Assembly (NCBI GenBank): GCA_017403955.1
Contig: JAFRDH010000019.1
Span: 186,001 to 250,000, forward strand
Direction of reading: 5' to 3'
From: Mogibacterium sp.
GTDB taxonomy: Bacteria; Bacillota; Clostridia; Peptostreptococcales; Anaerovoracaceae
Length of the DNA: 64,000 bases
The notes beneath the pieces were generated by a model that was not told the origin of the DNA, ran no database searches, and was given only the letters and a program-made list of their open reading frames with translations. Numbering within the stretch: the first letter of the stretch is position 1; the number at the start of each line of letters is the position of its first letter. The position numbers and the translations under genes are program-made. Shown one piece after another: positions 37,271 through 45,243 of this stretch.

Positions 37271-37309
37271 AAAAACCCGCGGTCAGTGAGTCGATCATGC
37301 CCGCGGGTT
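37271..37309 (-). terminator. Terminator after the 34-residue peptide gene
   Basis: A 9-bp GC-rich stem (AACCCGCGG/CCGCGGGTT) with an 18-nt loop is followed on the minus strand by TTTTTA. It lies 28 bp beyond the small ORF stop. Confidence 0.75.
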
Positions 37310-37337
37310 CTTGTTTATAATTGCATCTGTGTGACTA

Positions 37338-37442
37338 TTATCTGTCTTCTTCGTTAATAGCGCTCTTTACAGATGTAGCGATTACTGCTGTCCAATAAAG
37401 TGATGGTGCCAGTACTGCTGTTCCGATAATGAAGTCGATCAT
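37338..37442 (-). CDS. 34-residue membrane peptide behind an FNR box
   Basis: The short ORF starts at ATG 37442, with AAAGGAG ten bases upstream, and ends in 'NEEDR'. Residues 3-25 are hydrophobic ('FIIGTAVLAPSLYW' is the core), enough for one membrane span, followed by a short charged tail. It has its own terminator and a promoter with a perfect FNR site, so it is very likely a real transcript unit. I do not recognise the peptide. A longer frame running up to 37682 overlaps the Fnr-type gene and is not credible as the start. Confidence 0.62.
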   Translation of the reverse strand: MIDFIIGTAVLAPSLYWTAVIATSVKSAINEEDR

Positions 37443-37522
37443 GCCCCTAAATCTCCTTTCGTGTTCCTGTTTTTTCCTTAGTTCTTTCTTAATGCTTTTT
37501 CTTGTTCTTAAGTACAGTCCGA

Positions 37523-37564
37523 AGGATAACACTCGGGAGATCCGTAAAAATTGATTATAATCAA
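37523..37564 (-). promoter_or_regulatory. FNR box and class II-type promoter
   Basis: TTGAT-TATA-ATCAA at 37551-37564 is a perfect match to the Fnr consensus. On the minus strand a -10-like TATCCT lies at 37528-37523. If transcription starts at 37516, the box centre is at -41.5, the classical Fnr-activated position. The gene just upstream encodes an Fnr-type protein with the matching recognition residues. Confidence 0.75.
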
Positions 37565-37593
37565 TTTTCGAAATAATTATTTTTTTAACATTT

Positions 37594-38292
37594 TCAGTAT
37601 TTGTAGGTGTCACGAAGAGCTTGAAAATCAAGGATTCTGATGCTGCTCTGCCCGGTCTTGGTGATGACCCCATCGCGCTCAAGTTCCTTGATTTTGCGGC
37701 TTACTGTCTCCGGTCTCAAGTGTATGCTCGCTGAGATCTCTTCAAGTCTCATGACGATCGTATCTGAGCGTGCATACTTGCTCTGTCTCAGCAGAAATCC
37801 TGCGATCCTTGCTTTCGGATCTTCTGTCGCCAGCAGAAGGACTCGCTCATTCGCAGCACGGAGTTTCTGGCTGAGAAGCCTTATCACGCTGAGCGATACG
37901 TGGGGATCCTCCATCATCGACTCGATCTCCTGCCTCGGGATCTTGCAGCAATCTGTAGTATCCAGGCAGACCGCGTCATATGAGTACTCGCTTCCGTCTA
38001 TGAAGATACCTTCCCATATGATTTCACCTGCCCAGAAAATCCCGACGATCTCTTCTCTTCCATCGCTGTCATAAGTGCATAATTTGATTTTGCCTGTATG
38101 GAGCAAATAAATGCCATCGCATGGGTCTCCTTCTCTGAAGAGATAGCTCCCCTTGCGGTATTTCTTACGGATGGCCGAATCCATTATTTGTATGCGTCTT
38201 GCTTCATCAAGGCCCGAAATCACTGTCAGGCTGTTGATACACATCCTGTTGCAATTTCTGCATTTGTCTTTCGTTAAGTTTGTAGTGTTCAC
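37594..38292 (-). CDS. Crp/Fnr-family regulator, Fnr-like with cysteine cluster
   Basis: The 232-residue protein carries C11, C14 and C18 at the N-terminus, with further cysteines at C58, C72, C109, C115 and C116 that could supply the fourth ligand of an oxygen-sensing 4Fe-4S cluster. The cNMP-like sensor barrel spans about 25-140, the helix-turn-helix about 170-215. The recognition helix contains 'ETVSR', matching the E-x-x-S-R pattern that reads TTGAT half-sites in E. coli FNR. It probably senses oxygen or redox stress and activates the FNR-box promoter 30 bp downstream. Cluster binding is inferred from cysteine spacing only. Confidence 0.87.
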   Translation of the reverse strand: MNTTNLTKDKCRNCNRMCINSLTVISGLDEARRIQIMDSAIRKKYRKGSYLFREGDPCDGIYLLHTGKIKLCTYDSDGREEIVGIFWAGEIIWEGIFIDGSEYSYDAVCLDTTDCCKIPRQEIESMMEDPHVSLSVIRLLSQKLRAANERVLLLATEDPKARIAGFLLRQSKYARSDTIVMRLEEISASIHLRPETVSRKIKELERDGVITKTGQSSIRILDFQALRDTYKY

Positions 38293-38350
38293 GGTATTGT
38301 TCTTTCAGTATCTTTTCCTTTTAGTATTGTTTCGTCCAGAGCCTGCTCGC

Positions 38351-38806
38351 CTATTGCTCCGACAGCTCGATGACTTTGGCAAAATCCGCGCGGTCGATGT
38401 GGAACGCATCGGTTACGCCGGCAAGAGCCTCCTGATCTGCCTGTCTGCAGAACTGCACAAGTCGTTTTGCCTGCTCCATCACATCCTGTGATGCTTTGAA
38501 GCATGTCCCGTGTTCTTTGTCGTACCATACATTCCAGCGTTTGAAAGTATCAGGGTCAGTGTATATGTCTATGTATCTGCCGTGGAAGTTGATATCGAAC
38601 CAGTCCGTGCCGAATGTATAGGCTCCGCCCTCGAGCGAGCCATCTTCTTTGATCATGCACTCTCTGGCGAAATGGCATTCATCAATATCACTGTAAGCGA
38701 TCTTCAGATAATGATTCTTCCTTGTGCTGAACCACGCACCCCCGTGAAAAATCTTGTCAAGCATCTTCTGTTTCAGCAATTCCTGTTCATCAGGTTTTTT
38801 AAACAT
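38351..38806 (-). CDS. Conserved-looking hypothetical protein, 151 residues
   Basis: The protein is soluble, without a signal peptide or membrane span, and rich in aromatic and charged residues ('GGAWFSTRKNHYLKI', 'DWFDINFHGRYIDIY'). It reads like a small alpha/beta domain. A GGAGGGCGGGAG run lies just upstream of the ATG as a strong ribosome site. I do not recognise the family. It precedes the Fnr-type gene by 58 bp on the same strand and may share its transcript. Confidence 0.65.
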   Translation of the reverse strand: MFKKPDEQELLKQKMLDKIFHGGAWFSTRKNHYLKIAYSDIDECHFARECMIKEDGSLEGGAYTFGTDWFDINFHGRYIDIYTDPDTFKRWNVWYDKEHGTCFKASQDVMEQAKRLVQFCRQADQEALAGVTDAFHIDRADFAKVIELSEQ

Positions 38807-39186
38807 CTCCCGCCCTCCTTATTTGCTCTGTATCACCGCAACTATATATCACTCAGATTCTACCATGAGGCAAGAGATTCCTTAATATGAATTTCTCTAT
38901 TCCGCCTTTCATTTCTGATCATTGAAACACATCTCTTATCATTGAGCGGTATATGTGAGGGGGTGGGTAATAATGCATAATTATTCATTTGGTTTTTCAC
39001 CTGGTGAAATTAGTTGTGTAGCATTCTCAGTATTTTCATGGCAAAATGGCTCGCAGTCATTTATTGTGTTTGGATTTTTATGCAAAATTATTAATTTTTT
39101 TGCATTTTTATGCGTGACATTGCATATTTGTTATGCTACAATCGGTTCAATTACAAAAACCGTTGAACAAGAAAGAAGGTGCAATC
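38807..39186. other. Intergenic region, 380 bp
   Basis: AT-rich gap between the minus-strand hypothetical gene and the plus-strand C69 peptidase. It contains several TGCAT/ATGC repeats (38970-39135), the C69 promoter, and a GTTCAA/TTGAAC inverted repeat at about 39145-39168 in the 5' leader. No credible ORF. Confidence 0.5.
39114..39142 (+). promoter_or_regulatory. Promoter of the C69 peptidase gene
   Basis: GTGACA (39114-39119), 17-bp spacer, TACAAT (39137-39142) with a TGC extended -10. The leader to the ATG is about 37 nt. Confidence 0.7.
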
Positions 39187-41163
39187 ATGAAAAAGAAGGG
39201 TATTAAGAGGACTGCAGTATCATTAGTCACAGCTCTGATTATGGTACTGACCAGTGTGCAAATGGCATTCTGCTGCACAAACATGTATTTCGGCAGCGAG
39301 ACCACAGAAAATGGTTCAACCTTCATCGGCAGATCAGAGGACTCCGGATGGTCCAAGTACATTAAATGTTATACGGTACATGATGCAGAGGATCACGAAG
39401 CAGGCGCTATGTACAAGAGCTTAAGTACCGGCTTCGAGATGCCTTATCCGGAACATACTTACCGCTATACTCTGGTAAAAGATACTACTGATTATCCTGA
39501 TCTGGTCGAAGAAGAGATGGCTCAGGCAGGAACCAATGAAATGGGCGTTGCTGTATCAGCTTCAGTAACATTGTCCGGACTCAAGTCCGAAATCAAAGCA
39601 GTAGATCCGATGGTAAGAGGCGGACTTTGTGAAGAAGACATTCCATCAGTCGTACTGATGCAGGCTTCTACCGCAAGACAGGGTGCCGAAGCGCTCGTAA
39701 ATATATATGAAACACTCGGAGCAGGCGGAAGAGATATGACGATCATCGTTGATGACAAAGAAGCCTGGGTCGTTCAGTCCCTCTCAGGACATGTAGCTGC
39801 AGCTACTCTTTGTCCATCCAACATGGTCGCTACAACACCTAACATCACAGCAAACGTACCTGTCACAAATGACGAGAACACGATCGCTTCTACCAACCTC
39901 TACAGCGTTGCTGAAGCAGCAGAATCACTGGTAACAGATGCAGACGGCAATATCCTGGTCGCAGACAGCTATGCTGCAAAGCCAAAATCAATGTCAAAGC
40001 GTCTCTACAACTGCTACCTCTACCTGAAGGGCGAAGAATTCGCAGACAGTGTTGAAGCAGCTACCACAGAGGCCGGCGGACAGTACATCGATTACTTCCT
40101 TGAGCCAAGCGTCGAGAAATATTCAACATACGATGTTCTCATGAGTCTGGCATATCGTGGTGAAGGCGGCAAGTACTACGCTGATTCCTCAACAGGCAAC
40201 AGCATCGGCATCGGCAACGACAACAACCTTGAAGTCCATATGTTCGAATCAAGAAAGAACATGCCTTACGAAATGGCAGTTGTTCAGTGGGAATCACTCG
40301 GACCGGTCGAATTCGGCTGCTACATCCCTGGATACAACGCACTTATCACAGACACGATCGAAGAGAACAAGATCGGTCTCGATACAATGACATACAACTA
40401 CGAGAATCCTGAACTCAACTCATTCCGTACCGCTTACTTCGAACTTTACTTCCTCTGCAAAGGAAGGGATAATCAGGACGGACTTACAGTCGGGACCGGC
40501 GAAGCAAGAGCGAAATACGGCGCAGGCGTAAAGGCATTCTGGGAAGCATATCAGAAAGAGCTGATCGCACAGCAGCCTGCAATCGATGCAGAGATGGCTA
40601 AGATCCTCGCATATGACAAGGGACTTGCAGAACAGAAAGCTACCGAGCTCAACAAGCATCTCCAGAAAGAATGCCTCGGATACGTAGTACAGATGGTCAA
40701 CGAGCTGAAAGCATTCGAGTCAACACCACAGGAAGGCGATTTCGTACCAAGCTGCATGGGACAGCTCCCTACCTACAGCTTCGAAGCGATCGGGGGCACA
40801 GGACTCCCTGAAGAGACAGTAGAGCCAACACAGCCGACCAAGCCGGATAAGCCACATGTAACCAAGCCTGCAAAGGTAAAGAAGGCTTCTATCAAGGTCA
40901 AGGGCACCATCAAGGTCAAGGCTAAGAAGAACACTAAGATCAAAGCAAACAAGGCATTTGTTGTAAAGAGCTCAAAGGCAGTTACTTATAAGAAGGTAAG
41001 CGGCAACAAGAAGATCACCGTAGCTAAGAACGGAACGATCACAGTCAAGAAGGGCCTCAAGAAAGGCGCAGTATACAAGATCAAAGTCAAGATCAAAGCC
41101 CCTGCAGGCAAGGGATACAGCGCACTTTCCAAGACCGTCACACTGAAGATCAAAGTCAAATAA
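39187..41163 (+). CDS. Surface C69-family dipeptidase with lysine-rich C-terminal module
   Basis: The ATG at 39187 begins directly at the signal peptide, after AGAAGGTG; the frame upstream is only promoter sequence. The 658-residue product is a peptidase C69 (PepD-like Ntn hydrolase). After cleavage the nucleophile cysteine would be exposed in 'CTNMYFGSETTENGS', followed by 'GRSEDSGW' and the mid-domain 'EAWVVQSLSGH'. Residues about 545-560 are a Thr/Pro/Lys linker ('EPTQPTKPDKPHVTKP'), and about 565-658 form a strongly basic beta module with 'KITVAKNGTITVKKGLKK'. It probably hydrolyses dipeptides outside the cell while bound to the wall. The module resembles the C-terminus of the 5'-nucleotidase. 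Confidence 0.88.
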   Translation: MKKKGIKRTAVSLVTALIMVLTSVQMAFCCTNMYFGSETTENGSTFIGRSEDSGWSKYIKCYTVHDAEDHEAGAMYKSLSTGFEMPYPEHTYRYTLVKDTTDYPDLVEEEMAQAGTNEMGVAVSASVTLSGLKSEIKAVDPMVRGGLCEEDIPSVVLMQASTARQGAEALVNIYETLGAGGRDMTIIVDDKEAWVVQSLSGHVAAATLCPSNMVATTPNITANVPVTNDENTIASTNLYSVAEAAESLVTDADGNILVADSYAAKPKSMSKRLYNCYLYLKGEEFADSVEAATTEAGGQYIDYFLEPSVEKYSTYDVLMSLAYRGEGGKYYADSSTGNSIGIGNDNNLEVHMFESRKNMPYEMAVVQWESLGPVEFGCYIPGYNALITDTIEENKIGLDTMTYNYENPELNSFRTAYFELYFLCKGRDNQDGLTVGTGEARAKYGAGVKAFWEAYQKELIAQQPAIDAEMAKILAYDKGLAEQKATELNKHLQKECLGYVVQMVNELKAFESTPQEGDFVPSCMGQLPTYSFEAIGGTGLPEETVEPTQPTKPDKPHVTKPAKVKKASIKVKGTIKVKAKKNTKIKANKAFVVKSSKAVTYKKVSGNKKITVAKNGTITVKKGLKKGAVYKIKVKIKAPAGKGYSALSKTVTLKIKVK

Positions 41164-41187
41164 TAAAAACATATCGCTAAAGTAATC

Positions 41188-41220
41188 GAGGGCAGCACCG
41201 CCGGGTGCCGCCCTCTTTTT
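41188..41220 (+). terminator. Terminator of the C69 peptidase gene
   Basis: A 12-bp stem with one A-C mismatch (GAGGGCAGCACC/GGTGCCGCCCTC) and a GCCG loop, then TTTTT on the plus strand, 24 bp beyond the stop. Confidence 0.88.
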
Positions 41221-41273
41221 CAAGTCCGCAAAGCTGAGGTAATATAATGATTTGCGTTCTTATTCATTATTGA

Positions 41274-42152
41274 TCAGGCATGTCCGCCTTTGAGGATCGC
41301 CATCACCTCTGCGAGGTTCGGGCTCTTTCTCTGCAGCTTCTCGCCGGTCTGGAGTTTGAGGAATCCATCATATTTCTCATGTGGGAGTACATAGAACTGA
41401 TCTTCCTCGATCGCTTTCCATACCTGCTCAGCATGTCCATCGATCGGATAACCTGTCTCAATCACATGCTTTGCTTCTGCCTGGCCCTTCTTGAACTCTT
41501 CACTCTGATAATACGGATCGCTGTCGTCTTTGAATCTCTCAGGACGATACCACTCACTATGGTCAAGATTTGTCTGTACATAGCCCGGGCAGAATACTCC
41601 CATAGCGATGTCAGCACCGATAGCCTGCAGTTCGTAGTTGATACTCTCAGCAAGAGCAACCGCTGCATGCTTGGTCGTATAATAAGGCACCATTCCGATC
41701 CAGTTAATGACACCTGCTACCGAGCATGTGTTCATGATGTTGCAGTGAGTGCCCTGCTTGAGCATTACAGGAATGACCTGACGCATGAAATAAACGTGTG
41801 ACATAAGGTTGGTCTGAACGATCCACTCCCAGTCACGAAGCGGCAGATTGTATCCGTTGCCGGGTACAGCAACGCCTGCGTTGTTCATGAGAAGATCGAT
41901 CTGGCCATACTTCTCAAGTGTAGCTTTAACGACTTTTTCAGTTTCTTCATAAATGCCTACGTCAGCAGTGATAAGAGTGATATCCTCTGCGCCGTTTTCT
42001 CTGGCAACCGCCTCGACTTTTGCAAGCTCATCGCCCATGATGTCTACCGCAACGATCTTCATGCCGCGGATAGCAGCCTGCTTAACGAATTCTCTACCAA
42101 AGCCGTATGCTGCTCCGGTAATAATAGCAACTCTTCTTTTAAAATCTTTCAT
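41274..42152 (-). CDS. Short-chain dehydrogenase/reductase paired with ene-reductase copy 1
   Basis: The ATG at 42152 has GGAGG just upstream; an earlier in-frame ATG overlaps that site. The 292-residue SDR has 'TGAAYGFGREF', 'NNAGVAVPG', catalytic serine in 'NTCSVAG', and 'YYTTK' (Tyr-x-x-x-Lys). An added C-terminal segment (about 215-292, including 'WYRPERFKDDSDPYYQSEEF') is shared with both halves of the double SDR at 52483-54276; it is closest to the second half. It lies 88 bp downstream of the OYE-ADC fusion gene and probably acts on the same substrate. A REP-like repeat sits in the gap. Confidence 0.87.
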   Translation of the reverse strand: MKDFKRRVAIITGAAYGFGREFVKQAAIRGMKIVAVDIMGDELAKVEAVARENGAEDITLITADVGIYEETEKVVKATLEKYGQIDLLMNNAGVAVPGNGYNLPLRDWEWIVQTNLMSHVYFMRQVIPVMLKQGTHCNIMNTCSVAGVINWIGMVPYYTTKHAAVALAESINYELQAIGADIAMGVFCPGYVQTNLDHSEWYRPERFKDDSDPYYQSEEFKKGQAEAKHVIETGYPIDGHAEQVWKAIEEDQFYVLPHEKYDGFLKLQTGEKLQRKSPNLAEVMAILKGGHA

Positions 42153-42197
42153 AGCGTCCTCCGTTTTCATGAAATATCAGTCATATTGAATCAGCGA

Positions 42198-42230
42198 GTG
42201 TGTCAGAAAGAACCGTCCCCGGTGGCACAC
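42198..42230 (-). repeat. 33-bp imperfect palindrome, REP-like (copy 2)
   Basis: Inverted copy of the 6688-6720 element, 28 of 33 positions identical. It lies between the stop of ene-reductase copy 1 and the SDR start. Confidence 0.7.
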
Positions 42231-42240
42231 CGGCGGCACA

Positions 42241-45054
42241 TTATTTGCGGCCGGTTTCCATGAATGTGGTTCTGTCATACCATGCAGGCATGATCATTGG
42301 CATCAGTTCATCAGGATCTACGTCTTCGAGTTTCTGAAGTGCTGTGATGAGCAGGTTGTTTTCTGCATAAGCTCCGCCTACGATGGTGTTGACCGGCAGG
42401 CAGCCCCATGGATCGTCAACGCTGGAGTTGAGTTCAAGCTTGGTGATGTATCCAGGTGTCCATGCGTCATACAGATATTTGACCACGTTGCGGATAAGGC
42501 ATGTGTTCTTGAAGCCCCATACACCGTTTTCATCAGGCAGACGGTCGAAGTGGAAGTAGTATCCGCTTCCGGCTGTTTCTTTGCCCGGAGCAGGTGCCTG
42601 GAAGAGCACGTGTGTCAGCGGATGGTTGTATGACCCGAGTTCCATTTCGACATCTATGATCTTAGCTCCGCGTCTTGCTACAGTTACTTTGACCTTGCCG
42701 TCATCCGTCTTCCTGATCACGAACTCTGATCCGAGCTTCTTAGGGATCGCTGAGTTATCGCGTCCGAGCTGTGTAGCCATCTCCGCGCCATCTCCTCCAA
42801 GGAGCAGGCTGATAGGATACATTCCGAGCTGTCCTTTGTATGTGCAGTAAATACCGAGAATCGTCTCATAGTAGTTGTCTGCGAATGAAGGCTCCTTGAT
42901 ATGGCAAACCGAAAGTGTTACGACCGGTACCGAGAATGGTTCGAGCGGTGCCGGCAGCAGTTTGCGGATCGCAGCAGGATCTGTCAGGAATGCAAGGTAG
43001 ATACCTTCCTGCTTGTCCATTCTGGAGACTTTGGCAAAATTCTTCATGTCTTCTGCAGAAAGCACGAAGCTTGGCTCAGGCTTTTTGAAGAGATCAGCGC
43101 CGACTTCGTAGCCTGTCTTTGTAGCAGGAGCAATCGTTCCGTCCTGGATAGCAGAACCAACGAGCTTTACGCAGATTCCCTTTTCCTCGAGCGCTTCCTT
43201 GAGGCTCTGGTCCGGACGATATCCGAGCGACAGTACGACAGCCTCTGCATCGATCTTCTTCTCTTCCTTAGTGTCCACATTCTCTACAAGAACACCATCA
43301 GGCAGGATCTCCTTGAGTGCATGTCCGAGAGCCCAGTGGATATCCATCTTATTGAGTCTTGACATAACGTCTGCAACGTTGGTCTTGTATGCATTCGTTC
43401 CCGCAGCCTTGAGCATATCTACGAATGTGACTTTGCAGCCCTTGTCTCCGAGATACTCGCCTGCTTCAAGTCCCGTGAGACCTGCGCCGATCATAGCAAC
43501 CGACTTGCCGGAGATATCCTTCTTGCCTGTCAGGACTTCCTCGATGGTGTATACATTGTCTCCGTTAACTCCAGGGAGTGATGCAGGGAAGATCGGAGCT
43601 GAACCTGTAGCAAGAACGACTGCATCCGGTTCCATTGCAGCGATCTCATCTGCAGTAGCCTCTTTGCCGAGTTGAACGTCAACACCAAGTTTAGCGAAGC
43701 TGTCTGCGAAGTAGTCTGCGATCCACTGCATTCTCTCTTTGAGTGGAGGAAGCTTAGCAAGATTAACGGTTCCGCCGAGTTCTTCCTGACGATCGATAAG
43801 AGTGACCTTGACGCCTCTCTTTGCCAGAGTCTCAGCTGCTGTCATTCCGCCCGGGCCTCCGCCGACTACTACTACCTTATGGCCCTTTGTATCCGGCTCG
43901 AGTTCGCCGAGTCTGTACTCATTACATGTGCGAGGGTTGACTGCGCACTCGAAAGGCAGGCCCTGTGCATTGAGTCCGAGCAGTGTCTCGAAGCATCTCA
44001 GGCAGTTGATACATCTCTTGAGCTCGCTCTCTCTGCCCTCCTGAACTTTGCGTCCCCATTCAGGGTCAGCAAGCCATGATCTGCCCATGCCGACGAAATC
44101 TACTACGCCGCCTTCGAGGAACGCTTCAGCGACTGCAGGCTCTCTGATAGCGGAAACAGCGATGACAGGTACAGATACGTGATCTTTGACTGCCTTGATG
44201 AAGTCTTTTCTCCAGCCCTGCTGGAATGAGATCGGTTCAACCGATGTGATACCTGTTTCATAAAGACCGCAGCTGACATCGATGAAGTCAACACCTGCTT
44301 TCTCAAGTACCATGCAGATCTTGATTCCATCCTGGATATGGATGTAGTCCTCAGTAACGCCGATATTGCCAAGGAATTCCTCTACAGAAACACGGCATCC
44401 GAGAGCATAATCCTTTCCGCACTTTTTGCGGATATCTTCAATGATCTCGAGAACGATGCGCATGCGGTTCTCAAAGCTTCCGCCGTATTCATCTGTTCTC
44501 TTGTTTGTGTATGGTGAGAGGAACTGCTGGAGCAGATATCCATGAGCGCAGTGAAGCTCGATACCATCGATTCCTGCTTTCTTGCAGCGAAGAGCAGCGT
44601 CTCCGAACTGACCGACGAGTTCATGGATCTCTTCGAGAGTCATCGGACGAGTCTCCTGCATGGATACTTTGCATACCCTGTCTGATGCGGATACACATGG
44701 CTGTCCGCCGATAAGGGATGACATTCCCTCACGTCCCGGATGATGGAGCTGGATGAAGATCTTCGATCCATATTTATGAACAGTACTTGCGAGTTTAGCG
44801 AGTGACGGGATGTGTCTGTCGCTTGTTGCAGCGATCTGTCTGAACATTCCGACACCGGTCTTTTCATTTACTTTGCAGATTTCAGGCATGATGAGTCCGC
44901 ATCCGCCCTTTGCTCTTGCTTCGAAATAAGCGAGCATTGCAGGACCGACGGTACCGTCAAGCTCTGCAAGGTTGGTTCCCATAGGGGTCATAACAAGGCG
45001 GTTCTTAAGTTCAACATTGCCTATTTTGCCCTTTTCAAATAGCTTATCGTACAT
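42241..45054 (-). CDS. OYE/TMADH-type flavoreductase fused to acetoacetate-decarboxylase-like domain (copy 1)
   Basis: The product has 937 residues, about 270 longer than ordinary 2,4-dienoyl-CoA reductase-type proteins. Residues 1-340 are an FMN TIM barrel ('KNRLVMTPMG', 'QLHHPGREG', catalytic 'HCAHGYL', 'TDEYGGSFENR'). A 4Fe-4S site CX2CX2CX15C follows ('CINCLRCF'). Next come FAD ('VVGGGPGG') and NAD(P) ('MIGAGLTGLEAG') folds to about 655. The last ~280 residues resemble acetoacetate decarboxylase: 'LTDPAAIRKLLPAPLEP', 'YYETILGIY', and 'SAIPKKLG' with the lysine pair at about 772-773. Suggested action: hydride transfer to an enone plus Schiff-base chemistry on a keto acid. Divergent from a PucR-type gene; substrate unknown. 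Confidence 0.88.
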   Translation of the reverse strand: MYDKLFEKGKIGNVELKNRLVMTPMGTNLAELDGTVGPAMLAYFEARAKGGCGLIMPEICKVNEKTGVGMFRQIAATSDRHIPSLAKLASTVHKYGSKIFIQLHHPGREGMSSLIGGQPCVSASDRVCKVSMQETRPMTLEEIHELVGQFGDAALRCKKAGIDGIELHCAHGYLLQQFLSPYTNKRTDEYGGSFENRMRIVLEIIEDIRKKCGKDYALGCRVSVEEFLGNIGVTEDYIHIQDGIKICMVLEKAGVDFIDVSCGLYETGITSVEPISFQQGWRKDFIKAVKDHVSVPVIAVSAIREPAVAEAFLEGGVVDFVGMGRSWLADPEWGRKVQEGRESELKRCINCLRCFETLLGLNAQGLPFECAVNPRTCNEYRLGELEPDTKGHKVVVVGGGPGGMTAAETLAKRGVKVTLIDRQEELGGTVNLAKLPPLKERMQWIADYFADSFAKLGVDVQLGKEATADEIAAMEPDAVVLATGSAPIFPASLPGVNGDNVYTIEEVLTGKKDISGKSVAMIGAGLTGLEAGEYLGDKGCKVTFVDMLKAAGTNAYKTNVADVMSRLNKMDIHWALGHALKEILPDGVLVENVDTKEEKKIDAEAVVLSLGYRPDQSLKEALEEKGICVKLVGSAIQDGTIAPATKTGYEVGADLFKKPEPSFVLSAEDMKNFAKVSRMDKQEGIYLAFLTDPAAIRKLLPAPLEPFSVPVVTLSVCHIKEPSFADNYYETILGIYCTYKGQLGMYPISLLLGGDGAEMATQLGRDNSAIPKKLGSEFVIRKTDDGKVKVTVARRGAKIIDVEMELGSYNHPLTHVLFQAPAPGKETAGSGYYFHFDRLPDENGVWGFKNTCLIRNVVKYLYDAWTPGYITKLELNSSVDDPWGCLPVNTIVGGAYAENNLLITALQKLEDVDPDELMPMIMPAWYDRTTFMETGRK

Positions 45055-45104
45055 AATTCATCCTCCTTACTGACAATAACTAAGGTAAGATAATTTTATA
45101 ACAA

Positions 45105-45214
45105 TCCCCACAGTGCTGCCACGTTCACGATACATGAAATCATATTGACAATTTGTTTACCGTATACTAATCTCAGTACATGAAAAAAACATGTCAAGAT
45201 TTGTTGTGTGGGGA
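45105..45214. promoter_or_regulatory. Inverted repeat TCCCCACA...TGTGGGGA between ene-reductase 1 and PucR 1
   Basis: TCCCCACA (45105-45112) and its exact complement (45207-45214) lie about 94 bp apart in the divergent intergenic region. They may be half-sites for the adjacent regulator. The TTGTGCA element of the second cluster is absent here. Confidence 0.3.
45145..45173 (+). promoter_or_regulatory. Candidate promoter of the PucR-type gene 1
   Basis: TTGACA (45145-45150), 17-bp spacer, TAATCT (45168-45173). The -35 is perfect; the -10 is weak, which would suit a regulated promoter. Confidence 0.4.
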
Positions 45215-45243
45215 ATCTATTTTCAGGCGGAGGTCGATTATTC

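Noticed and set aside
37338..37682. 114-codon version of the small peptide gene
   Set aside because: It would overlap the Fnr-type gene and read through the FNR box and promoter; the 34-codon start at 37442 has the ribosome site.
38955..39206. 83-codon plus-strand open frame before the C69 peptidase
   Set aside because: It crosses the C69 promoter and ribosome site, and its composition reflects AT-rich intergenic DNA.
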